This document shows, piece by piece, positions 42,631-50,526 of a stretch of 64,000 nt of DNA; the first letter of the stretch is position 1, and each line of letters begins with the position of its first letter. Origin of the DNA: Gammaproteobacteria bacterium (GTDB lineage: Bacteria > Pseudomonadota > Gammaproteobacteria > SZUA-152); the NCBI GenBank assembly GCA_029882975.1, contig JAOUJW010000004.1, positions 62,001-126,000 of the forward strand. The letters are read 5' to 3'. The position numbers were made by a program, and so were the translations under genes. The notes under the pieces were generated by a model that did no database searches, had not been told where the DNA came from, and saw only the letters and a list, made by a program, of their open reading frames with translations.

Positions 42631-43509
42631 ATGGTCACACATTACCGCTTCGCTTTTCGCTTCTATGGCTATAGCGCGCTGACTGCCTGGGCCTGTTGGG
42701 CACCGGCCGCTTATCTCAGCCACCGAGCCGATGCTGCGGACTACAGCGCTTACGTCAGTTTTTTCGGCTTGTTGGGCTTATGCGGCCCCTTGTTGGTCGC
42801 GTTGTATTATTCGGCCAAAGATAAAAAGGTGATGAGGGATGTCGTATCGCGCCTGACGAATTTCCAAAAATCCACGTTGCCCTATTTACTACTTTCTGTG
42901 TTACTCATGCCGCTAAGTATTCTGCTGTCCATGCTCCTTTCGCTCTTAATAGGGCATAGTAGTGATCAATTCATCATCAGCGGACAGGCGAGCTTTAGCT
43001 CGGGAGTATTGCCTGTCTGGTTTATCTTGATCATGGCCCCCGTTATTGAAGAATTGGCCTGGCATTCCTATGGTACCGACTGCCTGCGTAGGCGCTACAG
43101 CCTGTTTACCACGTCAATGCTGTTTGCCGTGTATTGGGCCATTTGGCATTTACCCCTGGCGTTTGTTAATGGCTACTACCACAGTAACTTGGTGGTGGAT
43201 GGGGTTATTTACAGTATAAATTTTTTGCTGAGTCTGTTCCCGTTCGTGCTGCTGATGAATTGGCTGTATTACAAAGCCAATCGCAACATACTCGTCGCGG
43301 TGTTACTGCATCTGACGGCCAATGTGTTTAACGAGATCTTTGCGACGCATCCCGACAGTAAAGTCATCCAGACGGTGTTCTTACTGGCACTGACGGTATT
43401 CTTGTTGATCAGTCAAAAATCCTATTTTTTCAGCAAAGACGTAGCGGATGAGCCGACAAATTCGCAATCCACGGCCGGGGTAGCTGGCTTATCCCTGCTA
43501 AAATCCTAG
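42631..43509 (+). CDS. CPBP-family (CAAX/Rce1-like) intramembrane protease homologue
   Basis: 292 aa with about eight membrane helices. CPBP motifs: EELAWHSYGTDCLRRR (motif 1, EExxxR with His in place of Arg), VYWAIWHLPLAF (motif 2) and VLLHLTANVFNEIF (motif 3). The Glu pair and the His residues for zinc are present. GGAGG lies 5 nt before ATG 42631. Cotranscribed with the Omp85-like barrel 62 nt downstream. Substrate unknown. Confidence 0.85.
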   Translation: MVTHYRFAFRFYGYSALTAWACWAPAAYLSHRADAADYSAYVSFFGLLGLCGPLLVALYYSAKDKKVMRDVVSRLTNFQKSTLPYLLLSVLLMPLSILLSMLLSLLIGHSSDQFIISGQASFSSGVLPVWFILIMAPVIEELAWHSYGTDCLRRRYSLFTTSMLFAVYWAIWHLPLAFVNGYYHSNLVVDGVIYSINFLLSLFPFVLLMNWLYYKANRNILVAVLLHLTANVFNEIFATHPDSKVIQTVFLLALTVFLLISQKSYFFSKDVADEPTNSQSTAGVAGLSLLKS

Positions 43510-43571
43510 TAACCTGTTTATAAGACTCTATGCTTTTAGAAGGACATAAAAGGTCTTAAAAGGATATCAAG

Positions 43572-44819
43572 ATGAATCACAAAAGCACATACCTCGCAAT
43601 AGTTTGCACAATGCTCTTGCTGCAAGCGCAAAGCGCAGTGGCAGACGTACAGATACCGGAAAGACGAACCGATCAATACATCACTCAGAGCGGCTACGTG
43701 GTGCTTCCCTTGCCCTACAGTGTGCCAGGTATTGGTTCGGGGCTTACGGTATTGGGCAGTTTCTCCAATGTCTATGGGACCACCATCGACATAGATGCAT
43801 TAGCCATCGGTGGTGATGCCGGTGGTTCCATGCTTTTTCTGCACGAAATTCCCTTGGCCGGTAAGTGGCTCAGTATGGAAGCGGCCTATCAGAATATCAC
43901 TAAAGCCAGCATCAACTTCTATTCCAAACGCGGCATGGAGGGCGCCAAGAATGATTTTAACATTATGGAAGTCGGGTTCTTTAAAAGTCTCCACAATGCC
44001 CTGGTCTTTAGTTTTTATGACAAGCGATTCAACTTTCGCATTAACCACAACCGGATGGAATATCGCATTGATGCATTAAGAGACAGCAATGGTGAGTTTC
44101 TTAACAGCGTAAATATCCAGGAAAAAAACACCCAAAACAGCTTATCTTTTCAGCTGGATTTAACCGACGACCATTTCGACCCCAGGCGAGGCTTCAGGTT
44201 GGACCTGAATTACAGTAAGCACAAAGCCAGAGACATTAAATCACCGGACCTGTGGGTGATGGATACCAGTCTTTTTGGTTACATTCCCGTAGGCAAATAC
44301 AACACACTGGCGTTAAACTATTTTCAATCCGACGCCCATGTCACTCGCGAAGGCGAAACCAATATGACAGCGATTCTTGCTGAGCTGGAACCCTGCACCC
44401 CCGGCGACACTGCCTGCGAGGATGCGCGCAATGCGTTGGCATTGACTACCTACAATGAAAGAAAATACGGCACCGCCCGCGACATGGGGGGTGACCAACG
44501 CTTGCGTTCCTATCCCGGCAGCCGTTACAAAGGCGCTCATTCGGCTTATTTGGGCGTAGAGTTTCGTTGGAATTTCTTTCAGGAAGCCACACCCTTCGAC
44601 TACTGGATATGGCGAGACGTACGCACCGGCATCCAAACCGCTTTCTTCGTGGAAGCTGCATCTGTCTCCGAAACCACATCGGCCCTGTGGCGCGAAAAAC
44701 GTGTCAGCGTAGGTACCGGCGTCAGACTCATTACTGCTTCCGGTGGTGTATACCGTGCTGACGTAGCCAGCGGCAGCGAAGGAACCGAGTTGACGGTTGT
44801 GTTTAATTATCCGTGGTAG
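43572..44819 (+). CDS. Omp85/BamA-type outer-membrane barrel without POTRA domains
   Basis: 415 aa with signal peptide (LLLQAQSAVA). From residue ~35 on it is all beta strands. LTDDHFDPRRGFRLDLNYS matches the D-x-P-x-G signature of surface-antigen (D15) barrels, and GGDQRLRSYPGSRYKG corresponds to the loop-6 VRGF-type motif. The last residue is Trp (FNYPW), an acceptable C-terminal signal. There is no room for POTRA domains, so it resembles barrel-only Omp85 homologues. Operon with the CPBP protease. Confidence 0.85.
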   Translation: MNHKSTYLAIVCTMLLLQAQSAVADVQIPERRTDQYITQSGYVVLPLPYSVPGIGSGLTVLGSFSNVYGTTIDIDALAIGGDAGGSMLFLHEIPLAGKWLSMEAAYQNITKASINFYSKRGMEGAKNDFNIMEVGFFKSLHNALVFSFYDKRFNFRINHNRMEYRIDALRDSNGEFLNSVNIQEKNTQNSLSFQLDLTDDHFDPRRGFRLDLNYSKHKARDIKSPDLWVMDTSLFGYIPVGKYNTLALNYFQSDAHVTREGETNMTAILAELEPCTPGDTACEDARNALALTTYNERKYGTARDMGGDQRLRSYPGSRYKGAHSAYLGVEFRWNFFQEATPFDYWIWRDVRTGIQTAFFVEAASVSETTSALWREKRVSVGTGVRLITASGGVYRADVASGSEGTELTVVFNYPW

Positions 44820-45040
44820 TTATTGGTAACAATAATTTCTCTGAAATTTTATAGGTGGGTGGTTCAGCCAAGCGATTCGCTGGAGTTTCAGTCTGCACTT
44901 AGATCAACAAATACCTTTCAGATTCGAAAACACAGTTGTCTGTCAAACGACGAAGTAGAATGGGTCGGCTGATCATTTGGATTCCAAATTTTCAATGCAG
45001 GCAGCACGCCTTAACGGTTGCCTGACAACTAGGTTGTGAC

Positions 45041-45068
45041 TTGTATTGAATTCAAATGTAGCTACAAT
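45041..45068 (+). promoter_or_regulatory. Promoter of the restriction-modification island
   Basis: TTGTAT, 16-nt spacer, TACAAT (45063-45068). The -10 directly abuts the palindromic operator that follows, so a bound protein would block initiation. Confidence 0.5.
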
Positions 45069-45088
45069 GGATACACAAATGTGTATCC
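45069..45088. promoter_or_regulatory. Perfect 20-bp palindrome, probable operator
   Basis: GGATACAC AAAT GTGTATCC is symmetric over 8+8 bp and lies at the expected transcription start, 14 nt before the ribbon-helix-helix gene. Such proteins commonly repress their own promoter through sites like this. Confidence 0.75.
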
Positions 45089-45102
45089 AAAACGGCTAAA
45101 AA

Positions 45103-45294
45103 ATGATCAAAAGTTCTTCAATTAGAATTAGGATTGACCCGGACTTGCATAGCGAGTTCTTAACAACATGCAGAAATCAAGACAAACCAGCTGCTCAGGT
45201 TTTAAGAGAATTTATGCGCGAGTATGTTGCCAAATATCCTCCGGTTGAGCAGCGCGAGCTTTTTGTGGCCGAAGAAGAAATAGAATACAAATAA
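45103..45294 (+). CDS. Ribbon-helix-helix regulator of the restriction-modification island
   Basis: 63 aa: beta strand SSSIRIRIDPDLHSEF and helices KPAAQVLREFMREYVAKY form a RelB/DinJ-like ribbon-helix-helix; the acidic end (VAEEEIEYK) is short. It takes the place held in many restriction-modification operons by a helix-turn-helix controller protein. The gene follows a perfect palindrome and is 11 nt upstream of the methyltransferase start. A toxin partner is absent, so I favour a transcription regulator over an antitoxin. Confidence 0.78.
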   Translation: MIKSSSIRIRIDPDLHSEFLTTCRNQDKPAAQVLREFMREYVAKYPPVEQRELFVAEEEIEYK

Positions 45295-45305
45295 CAGAGG
45301 TGCCA

Positions 45306-46385
45306 ATGGAGTTAAAGTTGATTGATTTGTTTGCGGGAGCGGGCGGACTGACTTTGGGTTTCACTGATAACAGATATGGTGGAGGATTTAACTGCATTTT
45401 CAGTTTGGATAATAATATCAGTGCCGTGGAGTCTCACAAGGAAAACTTTAAAAATTGTGAGCCGGTATGTGAGGATATTGAAGCTTGGTTGGCTCGTAAA
45501 CCGAAAGTCCCGAAAGCTGATGTTGTTGTCGGTGGGCCACCTTGCCAAGGATTCAGTTTGCTGAACAAAAAAAGAAAGGGCGACAAAAGGAGGGAGTTGT
45601 GGGAGCCTTTTATGGATGTAGTGGAATTATCCGGTGCACAGGCATTTGTTATTGAAAATGTGCAGGGTTTATTGAAGTCGCCGGAGTATTCCGCTATATG
45701 CGAGCGGGCATCTTCTCTTGGATTCAACACCGCGGCGGATGTTTTAAATGCTGCTGACTACGGTGCTCCTCAAACCAGAAAACGAGCCATTATAATAGGT
45801 TGGAAGTCCGGTAAGTCCGATGCGTTTATTTCATTTCCGCCAAAACAAACTCATTCGAAGGATGGTAAAGACGGTAGATTAAAGTGGAAAACTGTAGCTG
45901 AATGTATTAAAGATTTGCCAAAGCCTTTGGGCACGGAAATTCGTTCTTGCGATCCTCCTTTGAATTTACACTTTGGTCGCAACCCAACAAAACTGAGCCA
46001 AGAACGATATAGAGCAGTTCCCAAGGGAGGGAACAGATTTAGTTTACAGAAAAATGCGCCACACTTGACACCAAAGTGTTGGATAAAGAAAAAAACCGGC
46101 GGTACAGATCTTTTTGGAAGACTGTGGTGGGATCGACCTTCAGTAACGATTCGAACAGAATTTTTTAAACCTGAAAAGGGAAGGTATCTTCATCCGGATC
46201 AGCATAGGCCTATAACCCACAGAGAAGCGGCGAGATTGATGGGGTTCCCTGATGAGTTTAAATTCGTAGGGTCAAAAATTGAAATCGCCAAGCAAATAGG
46301 AAATGCAGTTCCTCCTCAACTTGGAGGTGCGGTTGCGAAAGTGGTTTTGGAATTGTTACGAAAGAAACATCGACGCGTAGCATAG
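45306..46385 (+). CDS. DNA (cytosine-5-)-methyltransferase
   Basis: 359-aa m5C methyltransferase with all key motifs: I (LIDLFAGAGGLTLGF), IV (VVVGGPPCQGFS, catalytic Cys), VI (FVIENVQG), VIII (QTRKRAIIIG), a target-recognition region (~200-290, KSQ/N-rich) and IX-X (REAARLMGFPDEF, IAKQIGNAVPPQ). It protects host DNA from the linked nuclease; recognition site not readable from sequence. GAGG upstream supports ATG 45306. Five nt separate it from the nuclease gene. Confidence 0.95.
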   Translation: MELKLIDLFAGAGGLTLGFTDNRYGGGFNCIFSLDNNISAVESHKENFKNCEPVCEDIEAWLARKPKVPKADVVVGGPPCQGFSLLNKKRKGDKRRELWEPFMDVVELSGAQAFVIENVQGLLKSPEYSAICERASSLGFNTAADVLNAADYGAPQTRKRAIIIGWKSGKSDAFISFPPKQTHSKDGKDGRLKWKTVAECIKDLPKPLGTEIRSCDPPLNLHFGRNPTKLSQERYRAVPKGGNRFSLQKNAPHLTPKCWIKKKTGGTDLFGRLWWDRPSVTIRTEFFKPEKGRYLHPDQHRPITHREAARLMGFPDEFKFVGSKIEIAKQIGNAVPPQLGGAVAKVVLELLRKKHRRVA

Positions 46386-46390
46386 ATGCT

Positions 46391-47338
46391 ATGACGAAGC
46401 ACTCCGGTTGGTCACCTGAAGAACTAAGAAAAGAGCTGGTTGATCTATTGCTTGATTTCGAAAGGAAGTTGGCCTCGGGTGGTTTGAGGAATCAGGTAAA
46501 AGGATTGGTTCCTGCACACTATTTATTGTGGGAGTTGGGAAGTTCATTGATTTCCACTGATAAGTCGTCTGCGCGTGATCGAATTCTCCACTACTTGTTA
46601 GAGTATCCCGATACAGTAATCGAAGGTGAAGAGTTAATGGTGGTGGCAGGTATAAGTGAGTGGGCCAGAAGGGTTCGGGAGCTTCGAGTACAGTTTGGGT
46701 GGCCTATTATGTCCGGTGTAACCTACCAAGAAATGGCAAAAGAAGAATATGTAAAGGATCTTTCAGGACAAGATATAGCAAATTTGCGGCCTGACCAATA
46801 CATTATGTTGAGTACAGGACAAGATTTAGAGGGCGCGCATCGCTGGAACGAAGCCAATGCCATACGTAATATGAAAGATATAGGAGTACGTGCAAGACTT
46901 CTGAAGTATTTGAGAATGAATGTAGGAAAATTGGTGACTGGTGAAGAGCTTCGTTACTTAGCAAAAAACCGCTCCGAATGGGCTAGGAGGGTAAGGGAGT
47001 TGCGAACTGAGTTTGGTTGGCCCGTGGTCACTAAACAAACGGGTATGCCGGAACTGCCGGTCGGTACCTATTTATTGGAAATGGACAGACAGTCGCATGA
47101 ACATGACAGGCGGATTTCAGACCAAACTCGTCGTGAAGTTTTACGCCGTGACGGATATAAATGTCAGGTTTCGGAATGCGGGTGGCATATAAGTGAATAT
47201 AATCGCGCTGACCCAAGGATATTGGAGTTGCATCATAAAGTTCATCATGCAGAGGGTGGTTCGAATACTGTGGAAAATCTAATAACTCTATGCAACTTAT
47301 GTCACGATAGAGTCCATGCGAATTCAATCCAACTTTAG
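46391..47338 (+). CDS. HNH restriction endonuclease with duplicated N-terminal domain
   Basis: 315 aa. The last ~75 residues are an HNH nuclease: RRDGYKCQVSECGW, ILELHHKVHHAEGGSNTVENLITLCNLCHDRVH, with CxxxxC and CxxC zinc pairs and the catalytic His pair. Two copies of a ~50-residue module precede it: ILHYLLEYPDTVIEGEEL ... SEWARRVRELRVQFGWPI and LLKYLRMNVGKLVTGEEL ... SEWARRVRELRTEFGWPV, probably winged-helix DNA-binding domains. Five nt after the methyltransferase, so it is the cognate type II enzyme by context. No good ribosome site, so probably coupled. Confidence 0.85.
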   Translation: MTKHSGWSPEELRKELVDLLLDFERKLASGGLRNQVKGLVPAHYLLWELGSSLISTDKSSARDRILHYLLEYPDTVIEGEELMVVAGISEWARRVRELRVQFGWPIMSGVTYQEMAKEEYVKDLSGQDIANLRPDQYIMLSTGQDLEGAHRWNEANAIRNMKDIGVRARLLKYLRMNVGKLVTGEELRYLAKNRSEWARRVRELRTEFGWPVVTKQTGMPELPVGTYLLEMDRQSHEHDRRISDQTRREVLRRDGYKCQVSECGWHISEYNRADPRILELHHKVHHAEGGSNTVENLITLCNLCHDRVHANSIQL

Positions 47339-47346
47339 AATCGACT

Positions 47347-47847
47347 ATGGTTGACAGCCTGACCAAGGAACAGAGAAAGTTTTGCATGTCCAGGGTCAAG
47401 GCGGGGGATACGAAGCCGGAGTTGGTTATCAGGAAGGGCTTATTCAAAAAAGGTTTTCGATATTTACTACATGATAAACGGTTACCGGGAAAGCCTGATT
47501 TAGTATTTCCCAAATACAATGCAGTTATATTTATAAATGGTTGTTTTTGGCATCAACACGATTGCCCGGCATTCACTTGGCCCAAAAAGAATAAAAATTT
47601 CTGGCGAAAAAAATTATCCCGCAATAAAGAATTGGATGGGCTCAATTGTGAAAAGTTGAAAGCCGGGGGTTGGTATGTATTAACGGTGTGGGAGTGCGCT
47701 CTCAAAGGGACGGCGAAATTAGGACGAGACACTCTAATTAACCGAATTTCCTTGTGGTTGGTTTCTGAAGCTTGTGACCTGGAGATACGTGGCCATATTC
47801 AATCTGGAAGTGAAACAACCATTCGAGTCAAGTCGCTTGCTTTATAA
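47347..47847 (+). CDS. vsr: Very short patch repair endonuclease Vsr
   Basis: 166 aa. Vsr motifs: RSRVKAGDTKPELVIRKGLFKKGFRY-like start (read here as MSRVKAGDTKPEL), KRLPGKPDLVFPKYNAVIFI (catalytic Asp), GCFWHQHDCP (zinc Cys/His) and WYVLTVWECAL. It nicks T:G mismatches that arise when m5C is deaminated, which suits its place 8 nt after a C5 methyltransferase/nuclease pair. Last gene of the island. Confidence 0.95.
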   Translation: MVDSLTKEQRKFCMSRVKAGDTKPELVIRKGLFKKGFRYLLHDKRLPGKPDLVFPKYNAVIFINGCFWHQHDCPAFTWPKKNKNFWRKKLSRNKELDGLNCEKLKAGGWYVLTVWECALKGTAKLGRDTLINRISLWLVSEACDLEIRGHIQSGSETTIRVKSLAL

Positions 47848-47995
47848 TACATCGCGAATGTATCACTGTGATGAGCGCGACTATAGGTATTGGAAATCGT
47901 GTGCCAATGAAAGATTGAGGGGGGCCTTCAAGCGTGTCACCGGATTACGCTGAGCTAATCCAGTCTACTGATGGTTAAAATGAAGTGTGACTTGT

Positions 47996-49123
47996 TTAAG
48001 CCAGCATATGCACCATAATCCGCTCGTACATGGCGGACAAATCATCCAGGTCCTGGATTTTGACGCATTCGTCGATTTTGTGGATGGTGGCGTTGCAGGG
48101 GCCCAGTTCCAGTACTTGAGCACCGGTAGGCGCGATGAAGCGGCCATCGGAGGTGCCGCCGCTGGTGGATAACTCCGTATCACGTCCGCTGACTTCATGC
48201 ACAGCCTGAGTGGCTGCGGTTACCAGTGTGCCGCTGGGGGTTAGAAAGGGCATACCGGATAGGTTCCAGTCCAGCTGGTATTTGATGCCGTGATGGTTTA
48301 GCACTTGTTCCACTTTTTGTTGCAGTTGTTCCGGTGTGGTTTCGGTAGAGAAGCGAAAATTAAACAGCAGTTTCAATTCGCCGGGAATGACATTGGTGGC
48401 ACCGGTGCCGCCGTTGATGTTGGACACTTGAAAGGTGGTGGGCGGGAAAAACTCGTTGCCCATATCCCATTGCATGGCGGTTAACTCTTGCAATGCCGGG
48501 GCAAAATGATGAATGGGGTTTTGTGCCAAATGTGGGTAGGCCACATGACCTTGTACACCATAAACGGTCAGTTCAGCACCCAGGGAACCGCGGCGACCGT
48601 TTTTAATCACATCACCCACATGCTGAGTGCTGGTGGGTTCGCCCACCACACAAGCAGTGATTTTTTCATTCCGGGCTTCCAAAGCTTCAATTACTTTCAC
48701 TGTGCCGTCCACGGCGGGGCCTTCTTCGTCGCTGGTGATGAGAAAACCGATGCTGCCTTTGTGCTGTGGATGTTGGGCCAGGAAAGATTCGCACGCCGTT
48801 AACATGGCGGCCAAAGAGCCTTTCATATCGGCAGCGCCGCGACCGTACAAATAGCCATCGTGCTCTGTGGGTTCGAAGGGCGGGAAGCGCCATTGCTGTT
48901 CCGGTCCGGTGGGGACTACGTCCGTGTGTCCGGCAAAGACCAACAAGGGTTCTGCGGTGCCTTTGCGCGCCCACAGATTGTCCACCTCACCAAAGCGCAT
49001 GGGTTCCACATCAAAGCCCAAGGGTTGGAGAAATTGGCCCATCATCTCCTGGCAACCGGCATCGGCGGGAGTAACGGAGTTTCTGGCGATGAGGTCTTTA
49101 GCCAGTTCTAAGGTCTTGGACAC
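47996..49123 (-). CDS. dapE: Succinyl-diaminopimelate desuccinylase
   Basis: 375-aa M20-family di-zinc amidase of lysine/meso-DAP synthesis. Metal and catalytic residues in [34 protein letters not shown] and NATIHKIDE. Also carries the [14 protein letters not shown] dimerisation segment. Hydrolyses N-succinyl-LL-DAP to LL-DAP and succinate. Last gene of the dapC/dapD/yffB/dapE series; a 15-bp tandem repeat separates it from yffB. Confidence 0.96.
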   Translation of the reverse strand: MSKTLELAKDLIARNSVTPADAGCQEMMGQFLQPLGFDVEPMRFGEVDNLWARKGTAEPLLVFAGHTDVVPTGPEQQWRFPPFEPTEHDGYLYGRGAADMKGSLAAMLTACESFLAQHPQHKGSIGFLITSDEEGPAVDGTVKVIEALEARNEKITACVVGEPTSTQHVGDVIKNGRRGSLGAELTVYGVQGHVAYPHLAQNPIHHFAPALQELTAMQWDMGNEFFPPTTFQVSNINGGTGATNVIPGELKLLFNFRFSTETTPEQLQQKVEQVLNHHGIKYQLDWNLSGMPFLTPSGTLVTAATQAVHEVSGRDTELSTSGGTSDGRFIAPTGAQVLELGPCNATIHKIDECVKIQDLDDLSAMYERIMVHMLA

Positions 49124-49178
49124 GGACTTTCCTTTTTGCTATCGGTCTTTGCGTTTTTATTTGTGCGTGTATTTCCGC

Positions 49179-49296
49179 AACTCAGTCTCTAACAACTCAG
49201 TCTCTAACAACTCAGTCTCTAACAACTCAGTCTCTAACAACTCAGTCATTAACAACATCAGTCTTTAACAACTTAAGTCTTTAACAGCTCAGTGTA
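49179..49296. repeat. 15-bp tandem repeat (VNTR) between dapE and yffB
   Basis: Unit CAACTCAGTCTCTAA, about five near-identical copies, then three or four degenerate 15-16-nt copies that run into the 3' end of yffB. On the minus strand the unit reads ACTGAGTTGTTAGAG, i.e. Thr-Glu-Leu-Leu-Glu, matching the last codons of yffB (TELLK). Confidence 0.92.
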
Positions 49297-49620
49297 ATTA
49301 GATTCCGAAAATCCTACCTGTAATATGCCCGGTCCTTGCAGTACCGGGCGTTTGATTAAAGCAGGATGTTGGCTGATCAGAGTCAGGGCTTTGTTGTTGT
49401 CCATGGCGTCTTTGTCACCGGCGTCTAACTGTCGCCACGTTGTGCCGCGGCGATTGACCACGGTTTCCCAGCCTAACTGTTGCAGCCATTGTTGCAACTG
49501 TTGTTGCGGTACGGCCTGTTCGCGCAAGTCCTGGAATGCATATGCCACCGCTTGAGCATCCAGCCACTTGCGGGCTTTACGTACCGTATCGCAGTTTTTA
49601 ATGCCGTACAACGTCAGCAT
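49273..49620 (-). CDS. yffB: ArsC/Spx-family protein YffB
   Basis: 115-aa thioredoxin-like protein: N-terminal YGIKNCDTVRKARKWLD (single Cys), NRRGTTWRQL, and KRPVLQGPGILQVGFSE. Typical YffB/Spx relative; YffB binds glutathione, but its role is unknown. The ATG overlaps the dapD stop (TAATG), so it is translated with dapD, a linkage common in gammaproteobacteria. The stop at 49273 falls inside the tandem repeat. Confidence 0.92.
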   Translation of the reverse strand: MLTLYGIKNCDTVRKARKWLDAQAVAYAFQDLREQAVPQQQLQQWLQQLGWETVVNRRGTTWRQLDAGDKDAMDNNKALTLISQHPALIKRPVLQGPGILQVGFSESNYTELLKT

Positions 49621-50441
49621 TAAATGTCTCGCAATAACTCATTGATGCCCACTTTGCTGCGGGTTTTCTCATCCACTTGCTTCACAATGACTGCGCAGTA
49701 GAGGCTGTATTTGCCGTCTTTGGAGGGCAGGTTGCCGGAGACCACAACCGAACCCGCGGGGATACGACCGTAGGTGATTTCGCCGGTGTCACGGTTGTAA
49801 ATGCGCGTGCTTTGACCGATGTAAACCCCCATGGAAATAACCGAGCCTTTTTCCACAATCACCCCTTCCACCACTTCGGAACGAGCGCCGATGAAGCAAT
49901 CGTCTTCGATAATGGTGGGGTTGGCTTGTACAGGTTCCAACACACCACCAATGCCGACGCCCCCGGACAAGTGTACGTTTTTACCAATCTGTGCACAGGA
50001 GCCTACGGTGGCCCAGGTGTCCACCATAGTGCCGCTGTCTACATAAGCACCGATGTTGACGTAAGAGGGCATTAACACCACATTGGGAGCAATGTAAGAA
50101 CCGCGCCGAGCGGTGGCCGGCGGTACAATGCGGACACCGCTTTCACGGAATTCACGCGAGTTGGTATCGGCGAACTTGGAGTCCACTTTATCAAAATAGT
50201 TGGTGAAACCGCCTTTCATAAAGCGGTTGTCTTCAATGCGAAAAGACAGTAATACCGCTTTTTTCAGCCATTGATTCACCACCCACTCGCCGTCAATTTT
50301 TTCGGCAACGCGCAAGCGGCCTTTATCCAGTTGGTCGATAGCCATGGTTACGGCTTCTTTCACATGGGTGTCTACGCTGCGAGGGGTAATGTCGGCACGG
50401 TGTTCAAATGCCTCTTCAATGACGTTTTGTAAATCGGTCAT
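49620..50441 (-). CDS. dapD: Tetrahydrodipicolinate N-succinyltransferase
   Basis: 273 aa, normal length. Left-handed beta helix of hexapeptide repeats ([57 protein letters not shown]). Uses succinyl-CoA to acylate tetrahydrodipicolinate. ATG preceded by GGAG-type sequence. Coupled to yffB. Confidence 0.97.
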   Translation of the reverse strand: MTDLQNVIEEAFEHRADITPRSVDTHVKEAVTMAIDQLDKGRLRVAEKIDGEWVVNQWLKKAVLLSFRIEDNRFMKGGFTNYFDKVDSKFADTNSREFRESGVRIVPPATARRGSYIAPNVVLMPSYVNIGAYVDSGTMVDTWATVGSCAQIGKNVHLSGGVGIGGVLEPVQANPTIIEDDCFIGARSEVVEGVIVEKGSVISMGVYIGQSTRIYNRDTGEITYGRIPAGSVVVSGNLPSKDGKYSLYCAVIVKQVDEKTRSKVGINELLRDI

Positions 50442-50526
50442 TCTGCTTGCTCCTGATGTCAGTAATGTTCGTTTAAACTGTTTTAATAAATGTTAAGCAC
50501 TAGTTCGCTTAATTGCGGATAATCTC

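Noticed and set aside
45103-45294. Orphan antitoxin
   Set aside because: RelB/DinJ-like fold is possible, but no toxin follows. A methyltransferase begins 11 nt later and a palindrome lies at the promoter, so a regulator of the island is more likely.
46391-47338. Homing endonuclease or group I intron origin for the HNH protein
   Set aside because: The gene is not inside another gene or RNA, and it sits between a methyltransferase and vsr, which points to a restriction enzyme.
49179-49296. CRISPR-like short repeat array
   Set aside because: Units are 15 bp and directly adjacent with no spacers, so this is a plain tandem repeat.
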